Of a DNA stretch of 62,084 nucleotides, positions 15,438-22,962 are shown piece by piece. Position 1 is the stretch's first letter, and every line of letters begins with the position of its first letter. This DNA is from an uncultured Clostridia bacterium (GTDB taxonomy: Bacteria; Bacillota; Clostridia; Oscillospirales; Oscillospiraceae), in assembly GCA_946061515.1 (NCBI GenBank), contig CAMGRL010000008.1, positions 1 through 62,084 of the forward strand. Direction: 5' to 3'. The notes beneath the pieces are model-generated. The model was not told where the DNA came from, made no database searches, and worked only from the letters and a program-made list of their open reading frames with translations. The translations under genes were made by a program, and so were the position numbers.

Positions 15438-16433
15438 TTATTTCTCGTTTTTGCCGCGGATCGCGCCCACCACAGCCATCACCGCGGGGAACAGCACGCC
15501 CGCCACGGGCCAGACGATCCAGGTCCGGTTCCAGCCGTCGGTATAAAAGCTCCAGGCCAGATACCCCGCCGTGACCAGCAGCCAGTACACCCCGGCCGCG
15601 GTGGAGGTCAGGCGGTTTCTCTTCTTCTCCTCCCGGGAATAATCCCCCTCCTGCAGCAGCATGTTGGCGGCGCCCCGCTTCATCCCCGCCAGGATCAGAA
15701 ACACCACGCCCACGGCCACAATGACCAGCAGCAGGCACGTGCAGAGGAGGATGACCAGGTCATTCTCCGTGACGCAGAGCGCGCCGAAAAGGGGCAGGAC
15801 GCTGAGAATGCACAGCACCACGCCCAGAACGATCTGGGTGGAGCAGACAGCCGCGCAGCGCTCCCTGTATTCCCGCACCATGCCCGTGACCCCGTAGGCG
15901 GTGTCGATGTTCTCTTTCTCCAAAAATTCAAAGGGCTGGTTTTTCATGCCGTAGATAATGAAGATGCTGACGGCTCCCGCCACCAGAAGCAGCAGGATGA
16001 TCAGACCGATCCCGCCGGCCGCGTTTTCGCTGAGGTTCAGTACGCCGTACTCGCTGAAGGCCCCCAGCATAATCAGCGCCACCGGGGAAATGATACACAG
16101 AAAGACCGCCAAAGCGATCCTGGACGCCCAGTTCCGGCGGAAAGCCAGAAAGGCGCTGGCCGTCTCCATATCCACCCGGCGAAGGGGGCTGTCGGTTTCC
16201 TCTGCACTCTCGCCGAGGGCCTCGCTGCCGTAATCCATATCGTCTTTTAATAAATAGTCTGTGCTGACGCTGAAAAGCCGGCTCATCTCCAGGATCCGCT
16301 GGATATCCGGCACGGACTGGGCTCCCTCCCATTTGGATACCGCCTGCCGGGATACCCCCAGCTTCTCCGCCAGCTCCTCCTGGGACCAGCCGTTCTTTTT
16401 TCGCAGTTCAATGATCTTGTCTGCCAATATCAT
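15438..16433 (-). CDS. XRE-family regulator with C-terminal membrane domain
   Basis: A 331-residue protein with an N-terminal HTH_3 domain (residues ~5-60: SQEELAEKLGVSRQAVSKWEGAQ in outline) and four or more membrane spans from about residue 95 on. Such membrane-tethered XRE regulators are common in Clostridia and usually control a neighbouring gene in response to an envelope signal; no clear target is adjacent. ATG 16433 follows AAAGGAGAGG; a longer frame to 16469 lacks a site. A second protein of the same plan is encoded at 54045-54662. Confidence 0.85.
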   Translation of the reverse strand: MILADKIIELRKKNGWSQEELAEKLGVSRQAVSKWEGAQSVPDIQRILEMSRLFSVSTDYLLKDDMDYGSEALGESAEETDSPLRRVDMETASAFLAFRRNWASRIALAVFLCIISPVALIMLGAFSEYGVLNLSENAAGGIGLIILLLLVAGAVSIFIIYGMKNQPFEFLEKENIDTAYGVTGMVREYRERCAAVCSTQIVLGVVLCILSVLPLFGALCVTENDLVILLCTCLLLVIVAVGVVFLILAGMKRGAANMLLQEGDYSREEKKRNRLTSTAAGVYWLLVTAGYLAWSFYTDGWNRTWIVWPVAGVLFPAVMAVVGAIRGKNEK

Positions 16434-16575
16434 GTTGTCCTCTCCTTTGCTTTGCTGTGGCCAAAGCATAGCATGAAACGGCGTTGCATGCCATCAAGCG
16501 GGCCGGTCGATTTGTCAACCGGCGGTTGCAATGTCTATCTTACGCGGGAAAACCCGGCTTGGCAAGAAAAAACTG

Positions 16576-16603
16576 TTGACAGGGGAGAAGAAAGGTGTAT
16601 AAT
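16576..16603 (+). promoter_or_regulatory. Consensus promoter of metal-efflux operon
   Basis: TTGACA (16576-16581), 16-base spacer, TATAAT (16598-16603): both boxes are perfect consensus, as expected for an operon held off by a repressor. Confidence 0.85.
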
Positions 16604-16613
16604 GACAACTGAA

Positions 16614-16635
16614 CATATGAACGATTGTTCAAATG
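16614..16635 (+). promoter_or_regulatory. Probable ArsR/CadC operator
   Basis: CATATGAAC (16614-16622), GATT, GTTCAAATG (16627-16635): an inverted repeat with 8 of 9 matching positions, just downstream of the -10 box. It fits the ArsR/SmtB operator pattern with TGAAC...GTTCA half-sites. The likely repressor is the third gene of the operon. Confidence 0.75.
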
Positions 16636-16657
16636 AATGATTTTGGAGGACGAGAGC

Positions 16658-16876
16658 ATGAAGAAAAGCTATAAAATCGAAGTGGACTGCGCCAACTGCG
16701 CCAACAAGATGGAACTGGCCGCGAAAAAGACCGAGGGCGTGAAGGACGCAACGGTGAATTTTATGGCCCTGAAGATGAACGTGGAGTTTGAAGAGGGCGC
16801 GGACGTGAAAGCGGTCATGCAGAATGTGCTCAAGGCCTGCAAAAAGGTGGAGAGCGACTGCGAGATCTTCTTCTGA
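16658..16876 (+). CDS. Heavy-metal-associated (HMA) domain protein
   Basis: A stand-alone 72-residue ferredoxin-fold metal-binding domain. The metal motif is CANC (residues 11-14) with DCANCANKME, which is the form seen in zinc/cadmium ATPase N-terminal domains rather than the GMTCxxC copper form. The ATPase that follows by two bases lacks any N-terminal HMA domain, so this protein looks like that domain split off as a separate gene. GGAGGA lies 8 bases before ATG 16658; an upstream in-frame ATG at 16637 overlaps the operator and is unlikely. A role as metal donor or sensor for the pump is inferred. Confidence 0.88.
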   Translation: MKKSYKIEVDCANCANKMELAAKKTEGVKDATVNFMALKMNVEFEEGADVKAVMQNVLKACKKVESDCEIFF

Positions 16877-16878
16877 CC

Positions 16879-18747
16879 ATGAATAAGAAGCAGAAAAGGA
16901 TGCTGCGGCGCATCATCCTTGCCGCCGCGCTGCTGATCCTGTTTTCCCTGCTGCCTGTGGAGGGCTGGCTCCGCTTTGCCCTGTTCATGATTCCCTATTT
17001 TCTCATCGGCTACGATATTCTCTGGGACGCGGTCAAGGGCATAAAGAATTTGCAGCCCTTTGACGAAAACTTCCTGATGGCCGTGGCCACGGTGGGCGCC
17101 ATCGCTCTGGGGGATTACAAAGAGGGCGTGGCGGTCATGCTCTTTTACCAGATCGGCGAGCTGTTTCAGAGCTACGCCGTGGGCCGGAGCCGCCGGAGCA
17201 TCAGCCAGCTGATGGACATCCGCCCAGACTACGCCAACATTGAGGGCGAAAACGGCCAGCTGGAGAAGGTGGACCCGGACGAGGTGCCGCTGGGCAGCAT
17301 TATTGTGGTGCAGCCCGGGGAGAAGGTGCCCATCGACGGCGTGATTGAAGAGGGAGAGTCTACCCTGGACACCGCCGCCCTCACCGGCGAGAGCGTGCCC
17401 AGAGACGCCGCCCCCGGGGACGAGGTCATCAGCGGCTGCATCAACCTGACGGGCGTTCTGCGCATCAGAACCACAAAGGAGTTCGGCGAATCCACCGTGT
17501 CCAAAATTCTGGAGCTGGTGGAGAATGCCAGCTCCCGGAAATCCCGGTCGGAAAACTTCATCTCCCGCTTTGCCCGGGTCTATACCCCCGCCGTGTGCTT
17601 CTCTGCTCTGGCCCTGGCGGTGCTGCCGCCGCTGGTGCGGATCGTTATGGGCATTCCGGCGGAATGGGGCGACTGGGTCTACCGGGCCCTGACCTTCCTG
17701 GTCATCAGCTGCCCCTGCGCCCTGGTCATCAGTATTCCCCTCAGCTTTTTCGCCGGCATCGGCGGGGCCAGCAGCGCGGGCGTGCTGATCAAGGGCTCCA
17801 ACTACATGGAGACCCTGGCCCAGGTGAAAACCGTGGCCTTTGACAAGACCGGCACCATGACTCAGGGGGTCTTTGAGGTCAGCGGCATCCACCACAGCAG
17901 CATGGAGGAGGCGGAGCTTCTGGAATACGCCGCCCTGGCGGAGAGCTATTCCAGCCACCCCATCAGCCAGAGTCTGCGCCGGGCCTGGGGCGGCGAGCCG
18001 GACAAAAACCGGGTCTCTGACGTGACCGAGCTCAGCGGCAAGGGCCTGACCGCCAGGGTGGACGGAAAGACCGTTGCCGTGGGCAACGCAAAGCTCATGG
18101 AGCTGCTGGGCGTGGAATATAAAGAATGTCACAGCGTGGGCACGGTGGTCCATGTGGCGATCGACGGGGCCTACGCCGGCCATATTCTGATCGCCGACAT
18201 GCTGAAACCCACGGCCAAGAGCGCTGTCGCCGCCATGAAGGCGGCGGGGGTGAAAAAGACCGTCATGCTCACCGGAGACGCCCACGCCGTGGCCGCCCAG
18301 ACTGCGGGCGAGCTGGGCGCGGACGCGTTTTACGCCGAGCTTCTGCCCGGCGACAAGGTGGACCGGGTGGAAAAGCTGCTGGCAGAAAACCAGGGCAAGG
18401 AAAAGCTGGCCTTTGTAGGCGACGGCATCAACGACGCGCCGGTGCTGTCCCGGGCGGACGTGGGCATCGCCATGGGCGCGCTGGGCTCCGACGCGGCCAT
18501 TGAGGCGGCGGACGTGGTGCTGATGGACGACGACCCCATGAAGATCGCCAAGGCCATCAATATCGCGAAAAAGTGCATCCGCATTGTATATGAAAACATC
18601 GTTTTTGCCATTGCCGTGAAGCTGGCCTGCCTGGTGCTGGGCGCTCTGGGCATCACCAACATGTGGGCTGCCATCTTTGCCGACGTGGGCGTGATGGTCA
18701 TCGCGGTGCTCAACGCCATCCGTGCCCTGCGGGTGAAAAATTTGTGA
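16879..18747 (+). CDS. cadA: Zn/Cd/Pb-translocating P-type ATPase
   Basis: P1B-type ATPase of 622 residues that exports divalent metal. Two spans precede the actuator domain with LTGES (residues 168-172); the transport motif is CPC (278-280); DKTGT places the phosphorylated Asp at 322; GDGINDAP marks the hinge. After the last helices the FADVGVMVIAVLNAIR segment carries the Asp typical of the CadA/ZntA group. No N-terminal HMA domain is present; it is supplied by the preceding small gene. The start ATG 16879 lies two bases after that gene. Cadmium, zinc or lead is the likely substrate; copper is excluded by the helix motifs only on family grounds. Confidence 0.92.
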   Translation: MNKKQKRMLRRIILAAALLILFSLLPVEGWLRFALFMIPYFLIGYDILWDAVKGIKNLQPFDENFLMAVATVGAIALGDYKEGVAVMLFYQIGELFQSYAVGRSRRSISQLMDIRPDYANIEGENGQLEKVDPDEVPLGSIIVVQPGEKVPIDGVIEEGESTLDTAALTGESVPRDAAPGDEVISGCINLTGVLRIRTTKEFGESTVSKILELVENASSRKSRSENFISRFARVYTPAVCFSALALAVLPPLVRIVMGIPAEWGDWVYRALTFLVISCPCALVISIPLSFFAGIGGASSAGVLIKGSNYMETLAQVKTVAFDKTGTMTQGVFEVSGIHHSSMEEAELLEYAALAESYSSHPISQSLRRAWGGEPDKNRVSDVTELSGKGLTARVDGKTVAVGNAKLMELLGVEYKECHSVGTVVHVAIDGAYAGHILIADMLKPTAKSAVAAMKAAGVKKTVMLTGDAHAVAAQTAGELGADAFYAELLPGDKVDRVEKLLAENQGKEKLAFVGDGINDAPVLSRADVGIAMGALGSDAAIEAADVVLMDDDPMKIAKAINIAKKCIRIVYENIVFAIAVKLACLVLGALGITNMWAAIFADVGVMVIAVLNAIRALRVKNL

Positions 18748-18762
18748 GAAAGGAAAAAGTTG

Positions 18763-19125
18763 ATGACACATGACCACAGCAGCGAATGCTGCGAAGCCGT
18801 GGAGGTACACGAGGACCTGCTGAAGCTCGTGCGGGAGAAGCTGCCGTCGGAGGAGAGCCTGATGGACCTGGCCGAGCTGTTCAAGGTTTTCGGCGACTCC
18901 ACCAGGATCAGAATATTGTTCGTGCTCTTCGAGGCCGAGGTCTGCGTCTGCGACCTGGCGGAGGCGCTGAACATGACCCAGTCCGCCATCTCCCATCAGC
19001 TTAGTATTCTCAAACGCAACAAGCTGGTCAAGAGCCGCCGGGAGGGCAAGTCCATGTTCTACTCCCTGGCCGACGACCATGTGCGCACCATTGTCAGCCA
19101 GGGCATGGAGCATATTGAGGAATAA
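18763..19125 (+). CDS. cadC: ArsR/SmtB family metal repressor, CadC-like
   Basis: Winged-helix metal sensor of 120 residues. The N-terminus has HDHSSECC, the alpha-3 region EVCVCDLA with the Cys-x-Cys of CadC, the recognition helix MTQSAISHQLSILK, and at the C-terminus DDHVRTIVSQGMEH, the Asp-His...His pattern of the alpha-5 zinc site. Both metal sites therefore appear intact, matching Cd/Pb/Zn sensing. ATG 18763 is preferred to TTG 18760. It is cotranscribed with the HMA protein and ATPase, and probably represses them by binding 16614-16635 until metal is bound. Confidence 0.92.
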   Translation: MTHDHSSECCEAVEVHEDLLKLVREKLPSEESLMDLAELFKVFGDSTRIRILFVLFEAEVCVCDLAEALNMTQSAISHQLSILKRNKLVKSRREGKSMFYSLADDHVRTIVSQGMEHIEE

Positions 19126-19159
19126 GGCGGAAAAGCTTCGTGTGCCGCAAGGCTGACCG

Positions 19160-19188
19160 TTGCACAAACAGGAAAACTGTGGTACAAT
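19160..19188 (+). promoter_or_regulatory. Predicted sigma-A promoter
   Basis: TTGCAC (19160-19165), 17-base spacer, TACAAT (19183-19188). Its position rules out translation starting at 19160 and supports GTG 19214 for the next gene. Confidence 0.65.
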
Positions 19189-19213
19189 AGCAAAAAAAGC
19201 GGAGCTGATCACT

Positions 19214-19681
19214 GTGACGGATAATGATCTGAAAAAACTGAACCGGACCGAGCTGCTGGAGCTGTTGGTGGAGCAGAGCAAGAAAATTGACCAGCTCCAG
19301 GCCCAGCTGGACGAGGCAAACCGGAAGCTGGCTGACCGGCAGATCGAGATCGACAAGGCCGGGTCCATTGCCGAGGCGTCCTTGCGCCTCAGCGGCGTGT
19401 TTCAAGCGGCCGAGGAGGCTGCGGAGCAGTATCTGGAGAACATCCGGCGCCTCAGCGGCGAGCAGGAGAAGGTCTGCGCCCGCATGGAAGAGGAGAGCAA
19501 AAAGAAGGCCCGCGCCATGCTGCTGAAAACCGAAGAGCGCTGCCGCGCCCGGGAGCGGGAGGCCGACGCCTATTGGGACAGCATCTCCGATAAGCTGCAG
19601 AAGTTTTACGACGACCACGAGGGCCTGTACCAGCTGCTTCAGCACAGCATGAGAAAGCCGGAAGAGAATAAAAGCGAATAA
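19214..19681 (+). CDS. Conserved coiled-coil protein
   Basis: Hypothetical protein of 155 residues, charged throughout. After a short LNRTELLELLVEQSK start it forms a coiled coil (QLQAQLDEANRKLADRQ), then a less charged helix AGSIAEASLRLSGVFQAAEEAAEQYLE, then a second coil rich in Lys, Arg and Glu. I recall this AGSIAEASLRL...FQAAQ pattern from many Clostridia proteins of unknown role, but give it no function. No signal peptide or span is present, so it should be cytosolic. Start GTG 19214 follows GGAG by about 11 bases and lies after the promoter. A perfect hairpin follows the stop. Confidence 0.7.
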   Translation: MTDNDLKKLNRTELLELLVEQSKKIDQLQAQLDEANRKLADRQIEIDKAGSIAEASLRLSGVFQAAEEAAEQYLENIRRLSGEQEKVCARMEEESKKKARAMLLKTEERCRAREREADAYWDSISDKLQKFYDDHEGLYQLLQHSMRKPEENKSE

Positions 19682-19683
19682 TC

Positions 19684-19945
19684 GATTTAAAACGCCGCGG
19701 AGGACCCGCGGCGTTTTAAATCGTCGGCAAAGTCAAAACGACTTTGCCGGCGAAGGGGATTCGCTTCGAACCGTGCATTTTTGTACGCCTGCGGCATACA
19801 AAAATGCACTCTCTACGCACAAAGTGTTTTTCCCGACGTACACGCCGCCGGGAAAAACGGATTTGAATTTGTTTTCGGCCTGCGGGCCGAAAATGAAGAG
19901 TGTTTTGTCTACGGTCTGAAACGCCGCGGAGGACCCGCGGCGTTT
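19684..19945. repeat. Array of six perfect or near-perfect hairpins
   Basis: This intergenic stretch of 382 bases (19682-20063) contains no credible gene. Hairpins: 19684-19722 (17-bp stem, terminator of the coiled-coil gene), 19721-19753 (13 of 14 pairs), 19773-19809 (13 bp plus inner GCC-TGC-GGC), 19826-19858 (10 bp), 19872-19893 (9 bp, loop TGCG) and 19919-19945 (11 bp). The first and last share the core AACGCCGCGG-AGGAC-CCGCGGCGTTT, so the array is bounded by two copies of one palindrome. It may be a composite repeat or a structured RNA; nothing here decides between them. Confidence 0.65.
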
Positions 19946-19996
19946 TTCTGCATTTTGGACGAAAGTGGGACGAAAAAAATTTTTTGCAATTCCCTA

Positions 19997-20025
19997 TTGA
20001 CAAATCGCAATGCGTGTATTATTGT
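19997..20025 (+). promoter_or_regulatory. Predicted promoter of GntR-ABC operon
   Basis: TTGACA (19997-20002), 17-base spacer, TATTGT (20020-20025). The -10 box lies inside the left arm of the operator described next. Confidence 0.7.
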
Positions 20026-20050
20026 ATTAATCAGCTAATACAATAATACA
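20015..20050 (+). promoter_or_regulatory. GntR (YtrA-type) operator
   Basis: TGTATTATTGTATTA (20015-20029), ATCAGC, TAATACAATAATACA (20036-20050): a perfect 15-bp inverted repeat covering the -10 box and start point and ending three bases before AGGAGGTG. Occupancy would block both transcription and, as a transcript hairpin, access near the ribosome site. Confidence 0.85.
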
Positions 20051-20063
20051 CAGGAGGTGCGGT

Positions 20064-20453
20064 ATGGAATGGACTTTCAGCGCTGACCTGCCCATCTATT
20101 CTCAGCTGGTGGCCCAGATCAAGCTGGCCATCGTGTCGGGCGTATATTTGCCCGGGGAACGGCTGGCGCCGGTGCGGGAGCTGGCCATGGACGCGGGCGT
20201 GAACCCCAACACCATGCAGCGGGCTTTGCAGGAGCTGGAGCGGGAAGGTATGGTGTACACCCAGCGCACAAGCGGAAGATTTGTTACGGAGGATACAAAA
20301 GTGATCGAGAGCGCGAAGAAATTGCTTGCGGAAAGGGAGATCAAAAGCTTCCTGGCGCAAATGACCCGCTTGGGTTATCCCAAAGAGGAAATTGTCTCGC
20401 TGCTTAAGGCGAGTATAGAGGAGGAAAAAAACAATGGCGACATGGGAATGTAA
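20064..20453 (+). CDS. GntR family regulator, YtrA subgroup
   Basis: Repressor of 129 residues with a GntR winged helix (residues ~5-75: PIYSQLVAQIKLAIVSG...LPGERLAPVRELAMDAGVNPNTMQRALQELE in outline) and only a short C-terminal helix pair, the YtrA layout. Regulators of this subgroup usually control the ABC transporter encoded next to them and themselves. The ATG follows AGGAGGTGCGGT. The 3' end overlaps the ATPase gene by 20 bases. The perfect palindrome over its promoter is the expected autoregulatory site; the inducer is unknown, though cell-wall stress is common in this subgroup. Confidence 0.92.
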   Translation: MEWTFSADLPIYSQLVAQIKLAIVSGVYLPGERLAPVRELAMDAGVNPNTMQRALQELEREGMVYTQRTSGRFVTEDTKVIESAKKLLAEREIKSFLAQMTRLGYPKEEIVSLLKASIEEEKNNGDMGM

Positions 20454-21129
20454 GAGCCTTTGCAAGCGCTACGGCAAGGTGCAGGCGCTGGACAATGTGA
20501 GCTTTTCGATAGAGCCGGGGCGGGTCGTGGGCCTGCTGGGGCCCAACGGCAGCGGCAAGACTACGTTAATCAAGCTGGCCAACGGCCTGCTGACGCCCAC
20601 AGGCGGTGAGCTGCTGATCAACGGCCAGAAGCCGGGCAAGGCCACCCGGGCCCTGGTTTCTTATCTGCCGGACCGGCCCTGCCTGCCGGAATGGATGAGC
20701 GCGGAAAAGCTGCTGAATATGTTTTCCGACTTCTACGCGGATTTCCAGCAGGACAAGGCCCGGGAGATGCTGGAGAAACTGGGTATAGACCCGAAGCAGA
20801 AAATCAAGCAGATGTCCAAGGGCACCCGGGAAAAGGTGCAGCTGATTTTAGTGATGAGCCGAAAGGCGGAGCTGTATCTGCTGGACGAGCCTATCGGCGG
20901 CGTGGACCCGGCCACCAGAGACTATATTTTAGAGACCATTATCCGGAATTATAACCCTTCGGCCAGCGTTGTCATCTCCACCCACCTGATCGCCGATGTG
21001 GAGCAGGTGCTGGACGATGTGATCTTTATCAACCACGGCCAGATCGTGCTCAAATCCTCTGTGGATGACATCCGGGAGCAGCAGGGCAAGAGCGTGGACG
21101 CCTATTTCAGGGAGGTATTCAGATGTTAG
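20434..21129 (+). CDS. ABC transporter ATP-binding protein
   Basis: ATPase subunit of 231 residues. Walker A is GPNGSGKTT near residue 35, the signature is degenerate (QMSKGTREKVQLI instead of LSGGQ), Walker B is LYLLDEPIGGVDP, and the switch histidine is in VISTHL. A degenerate signature of this kind is normal in YtrB/EcsA-like exporters. The frame starts inside the end of the GntR gene and overlaps the permease gene by seven bases, so the three are one operon. Confidence 0.93.
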   Translation: MATWECKSLCKRYGKVQALDNVSFSIEPGRVVGLLGPNGSGKTTLIKLANGLLTPTGGELLINGQKPGKATRALVSYLPDRPCLPEWMSAEKLLNMFSDFYADFQQDKAREMLEKLGIDPKQKIKQMSKGTREKVQLILVMSRKAELYLLDEPIGGVDPATRDYILETIIRNYNPSASVVISTHLIADVEQVLDDVIFINHGQIVLKSSVDDIREQQGKSVDAYFREVFRC

Positions 21130-21950
21130 GAAAACTGTTGAAGCATGAGTTTCGGGCCACGTCCCGCACCATGCTGCCCATGTTCGGCGTGGTGCTGGTA
21201 CTGTCGCTTCTGGCAAATCTCTCTTTTACCTGCTTTGCAGACGCAGAGAACGGCGCGCTGGATATTCTGTTCGGCCTGTTTATCGTTGCCTTTTTCCTGG
21301 GCCTGTTTACCATGGGCGTCATGGCCATGGTGGTGATGATCCAGCGCTTTTATAAAAACGTTCTGGGCGACGAGGGCTATCTGACCCTGACCCTGCCGGT
21401 GAATGTGCATGAGATCGTCTGGTCCAAGCTCATTGTCTCCTTCGTGTGGTTTCTGGCCACTGGGCTGATCGCCATCGCGGCGATATTTGTCGCAGTGTTC
21501 ACCCTCACTTATACCGAATTTGGCGAGATGTTCCGCAGTATGCCCTCCTTCAGCGAAATGCTGCGGCTGTTCTTTGAAAAGACCGCCATTACACCCTGGC
21601 AGCTTACCGGCGCTATTTTGCAGTTTGCTGCCATAATTATCCTCAGCACCTTGACGGGCTGCCTGCACTTCTACGCGTCCATGGCTCTGGGTCACAGCTT
21701 CTCCAACAATAAGGTGCTGCTGTCGGTGGTGTTCTTCATTGCCATCAGCTTTTTCTTCTCTTTTGTCAGCTCCCTTCTGGGTATTTTCGCTGACGGCTTG
21801 GCAATGACCGTAACGGTGGAGGCGGGCAGCTCTGTAATGATGACGCTGCAGGAGCTCTCTCTGGGTTCCATGATCTTCACCCTGGTCGAAGGCGTGATTT
21901 TGTACCTGCTGACCACATACTGCCTGAAAAACCGGCTGAACCTGAGCTGA
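21123..21950 (+). CDS. ABC transporter permease
   Basis: Membrane subunit of 275 residues with about six spans, resembling ABC-2 type permeases of the YtrC/D sort. It begins MLGKLLKHEFRATSRTMLPM, a common start for such permeases, and contains GDEGYLTLTLPVNVHEIVWSKL, a loop widely conserved in this family. The start ATG 21123 overlaps the ATPase gene. With the ATPase and GntR regulator it forms a self-contained exporter of unknown substrate. A terminator follows at 21972. Confidence 0.88.
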   Translation: MLGKLLKHEFRATSRTMLPMFGVVLVLSLLANLSFTCFADAENGALDILFGLFIVAFFLGLFTMGVMAMVVMIQRFYKNVLGDEGYLTLTLPVNVHEIVWSKLIVSFVWFLATGLIAIAAIFVAVFTLTYTEFGEMFRSMPSFSEMLRLFFEKTAITPWQLTGAILQFAAIIILSTLTGCLHFYASMALGHSFSNNKVLLSVVFFIAISFFFSFVSSLLGIFADGLAMTVTVEAGSSVMMTLQELSLGSMIFTLVEGVILYLLTTYCLKNRLNLS

Positions 21951-21971
21951 ACTGCAAGGAAAACCACAAAG

Positions 21972-22008
21972 AAAAGCTGTCATCCTTTTGCCTGGGATGA
22001 CAGCTTTT
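21972..22008. terminator. Bidirectional hairpin terminator
   Basis: A 14-bp perfect stem (AAAAGCTGTCATCC, 21972-21985 with 21995-22008) ending in a T-run on each strand, between the convergent ABC permease and YitT genes. Confidence 0.9.
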
Positions 22009-22009
22009 T

Positions 22010-22885
22010 TCAATTCAGCTCGTCCAGCTTGAAGCCCTCGCCGTGGACTTCGGTGGAATCCATCACAAAGGTGAAGGCGGCGGGGTCGGTCTGCTTGATG
22101 AGGCGCAGGGTCTGGGAGAGGACGTTGCGGCGGGTGACGGTGATGACCACCTGCTTGTTGTCCTTGGTGTAGCCGCCGATGGCGGGGATGATGGTGGAGC
22201 CCCGGTCGGTATAGGTGTTCAGCACCTCTGTTACCTTATCGCCCCGGTCCGTGACCACATAGATCACCTTGGCGTAATCCACACCCTGGGCCATGGCGTC
22301 AATAAGCTTTGAGGAGATAAAAATGGTGATGGCGGAGTACAGCGCCACTTCAATGTCCCGGAAGATGAGCACGGCAATGGCCACAACCGTGGCGTCTATG
22401 ATCATCAGCAGAGTACCGCTGGGGATATTGGGGAAGACCCGCTTTAACAGCAGGGCCAGCAGGTCAGTACCGCCGGTGCTGATGCCACGGAGAAACAGCA
22501 TCCCTATGCCAAGCCCTGTGACTACGCCGCCGCAGCAGGCGGCCAGCAGGGGATTGTTGGTATAGGCGGGGAGAAAGGCCGCGCTCAGGTCAATGAATAC
22601 GGACAGCAGCACCGTGGAGATCAGCGTAAAAATTAATGAGCGTTTCCCCAGAATGCGCCAGGCGCAGAGCAGCAGGGGAATGTTCAGCGCCAGCGTCCAG
22701 ATACTGACCCGGATGGGCGTGATATAGGCCAGAGCGATGGCCAGACCGGAAACGCCGCCGGGGGCGATGTCGTTGGGCTCAATAAAAACAGAGAGGGCAG
22801 CGCCCACCAGCGCCGTGCCGATAATGGTAAAAACCACGTCGATCAGAAAATTTTTAGCCGAAGAAGGATCAAACAGACGCTTCAT
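22010..22885 (-). CDS. YitT family membrane protein with DUF2179 domain
   Basis: A 291-residue protein with five or six N-terminal spans (YitT_membrane) and a cytosolic C-terminal DUF2179 domain. The family marks EPNDIAPGGVSGLAIAL, RGISTGGTDLLALLL and, in the soluble part, TDRGSTIIPAIGGYTKDNKQVVITV are present. The family is widespread in Firmicutes and its function is not settled. The gene is alone on the minus strand between two other units. Confidence 0.9.
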   Translation of the reverse strand: MKRLFDPSSAKNFLIDVVFTIIGTALVGAALSVFIEPNDIAPGGVSGLAIALAYITPIRVSIWTLALNIPLLLCAWRILGKRSLIFTLISTVLLSVFIDLSAAFLPAYTNNPLLAACCGGVVTGLGIGMLFLRGISTGGTDLLALLLKRVFPNIPSGTLLMIIDATVVAIAVLIFRDIEVALYSAITIFISSKLIDAMAQGVDYAKVIYVVTDRGDKVTEVLNTYTDRGSTIIPAIGGYTKDNKQVVITVTRRNVLSQTLRLIKQTDPAAFTFVMDSTEVHGEGFKLDELN

Positions 22886-22962
22886 TTTATCACCTGTAGT
22901 TATGCAGAATAATTTATTCTATCATATTATCTGACAAATGCCAAGGCTTTAACCTGCGGGGC

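Noticed and set aside
16669-18990. Very long open frame on the minus strand opposite the HMA-ATPase-repressor operon
   Set aside because: It is antisense to genes with complete catalytic motifs, has no ribosome site and shows the Gly/His/Ala-rich composition typical of reverse frames in GC-rich DNA.
19716-20003. Minus-strand frame of 95 codons across the hairpin array
   Set aside because: Arg-rich, no ribosome site, and it simply translates palindromic DNA.
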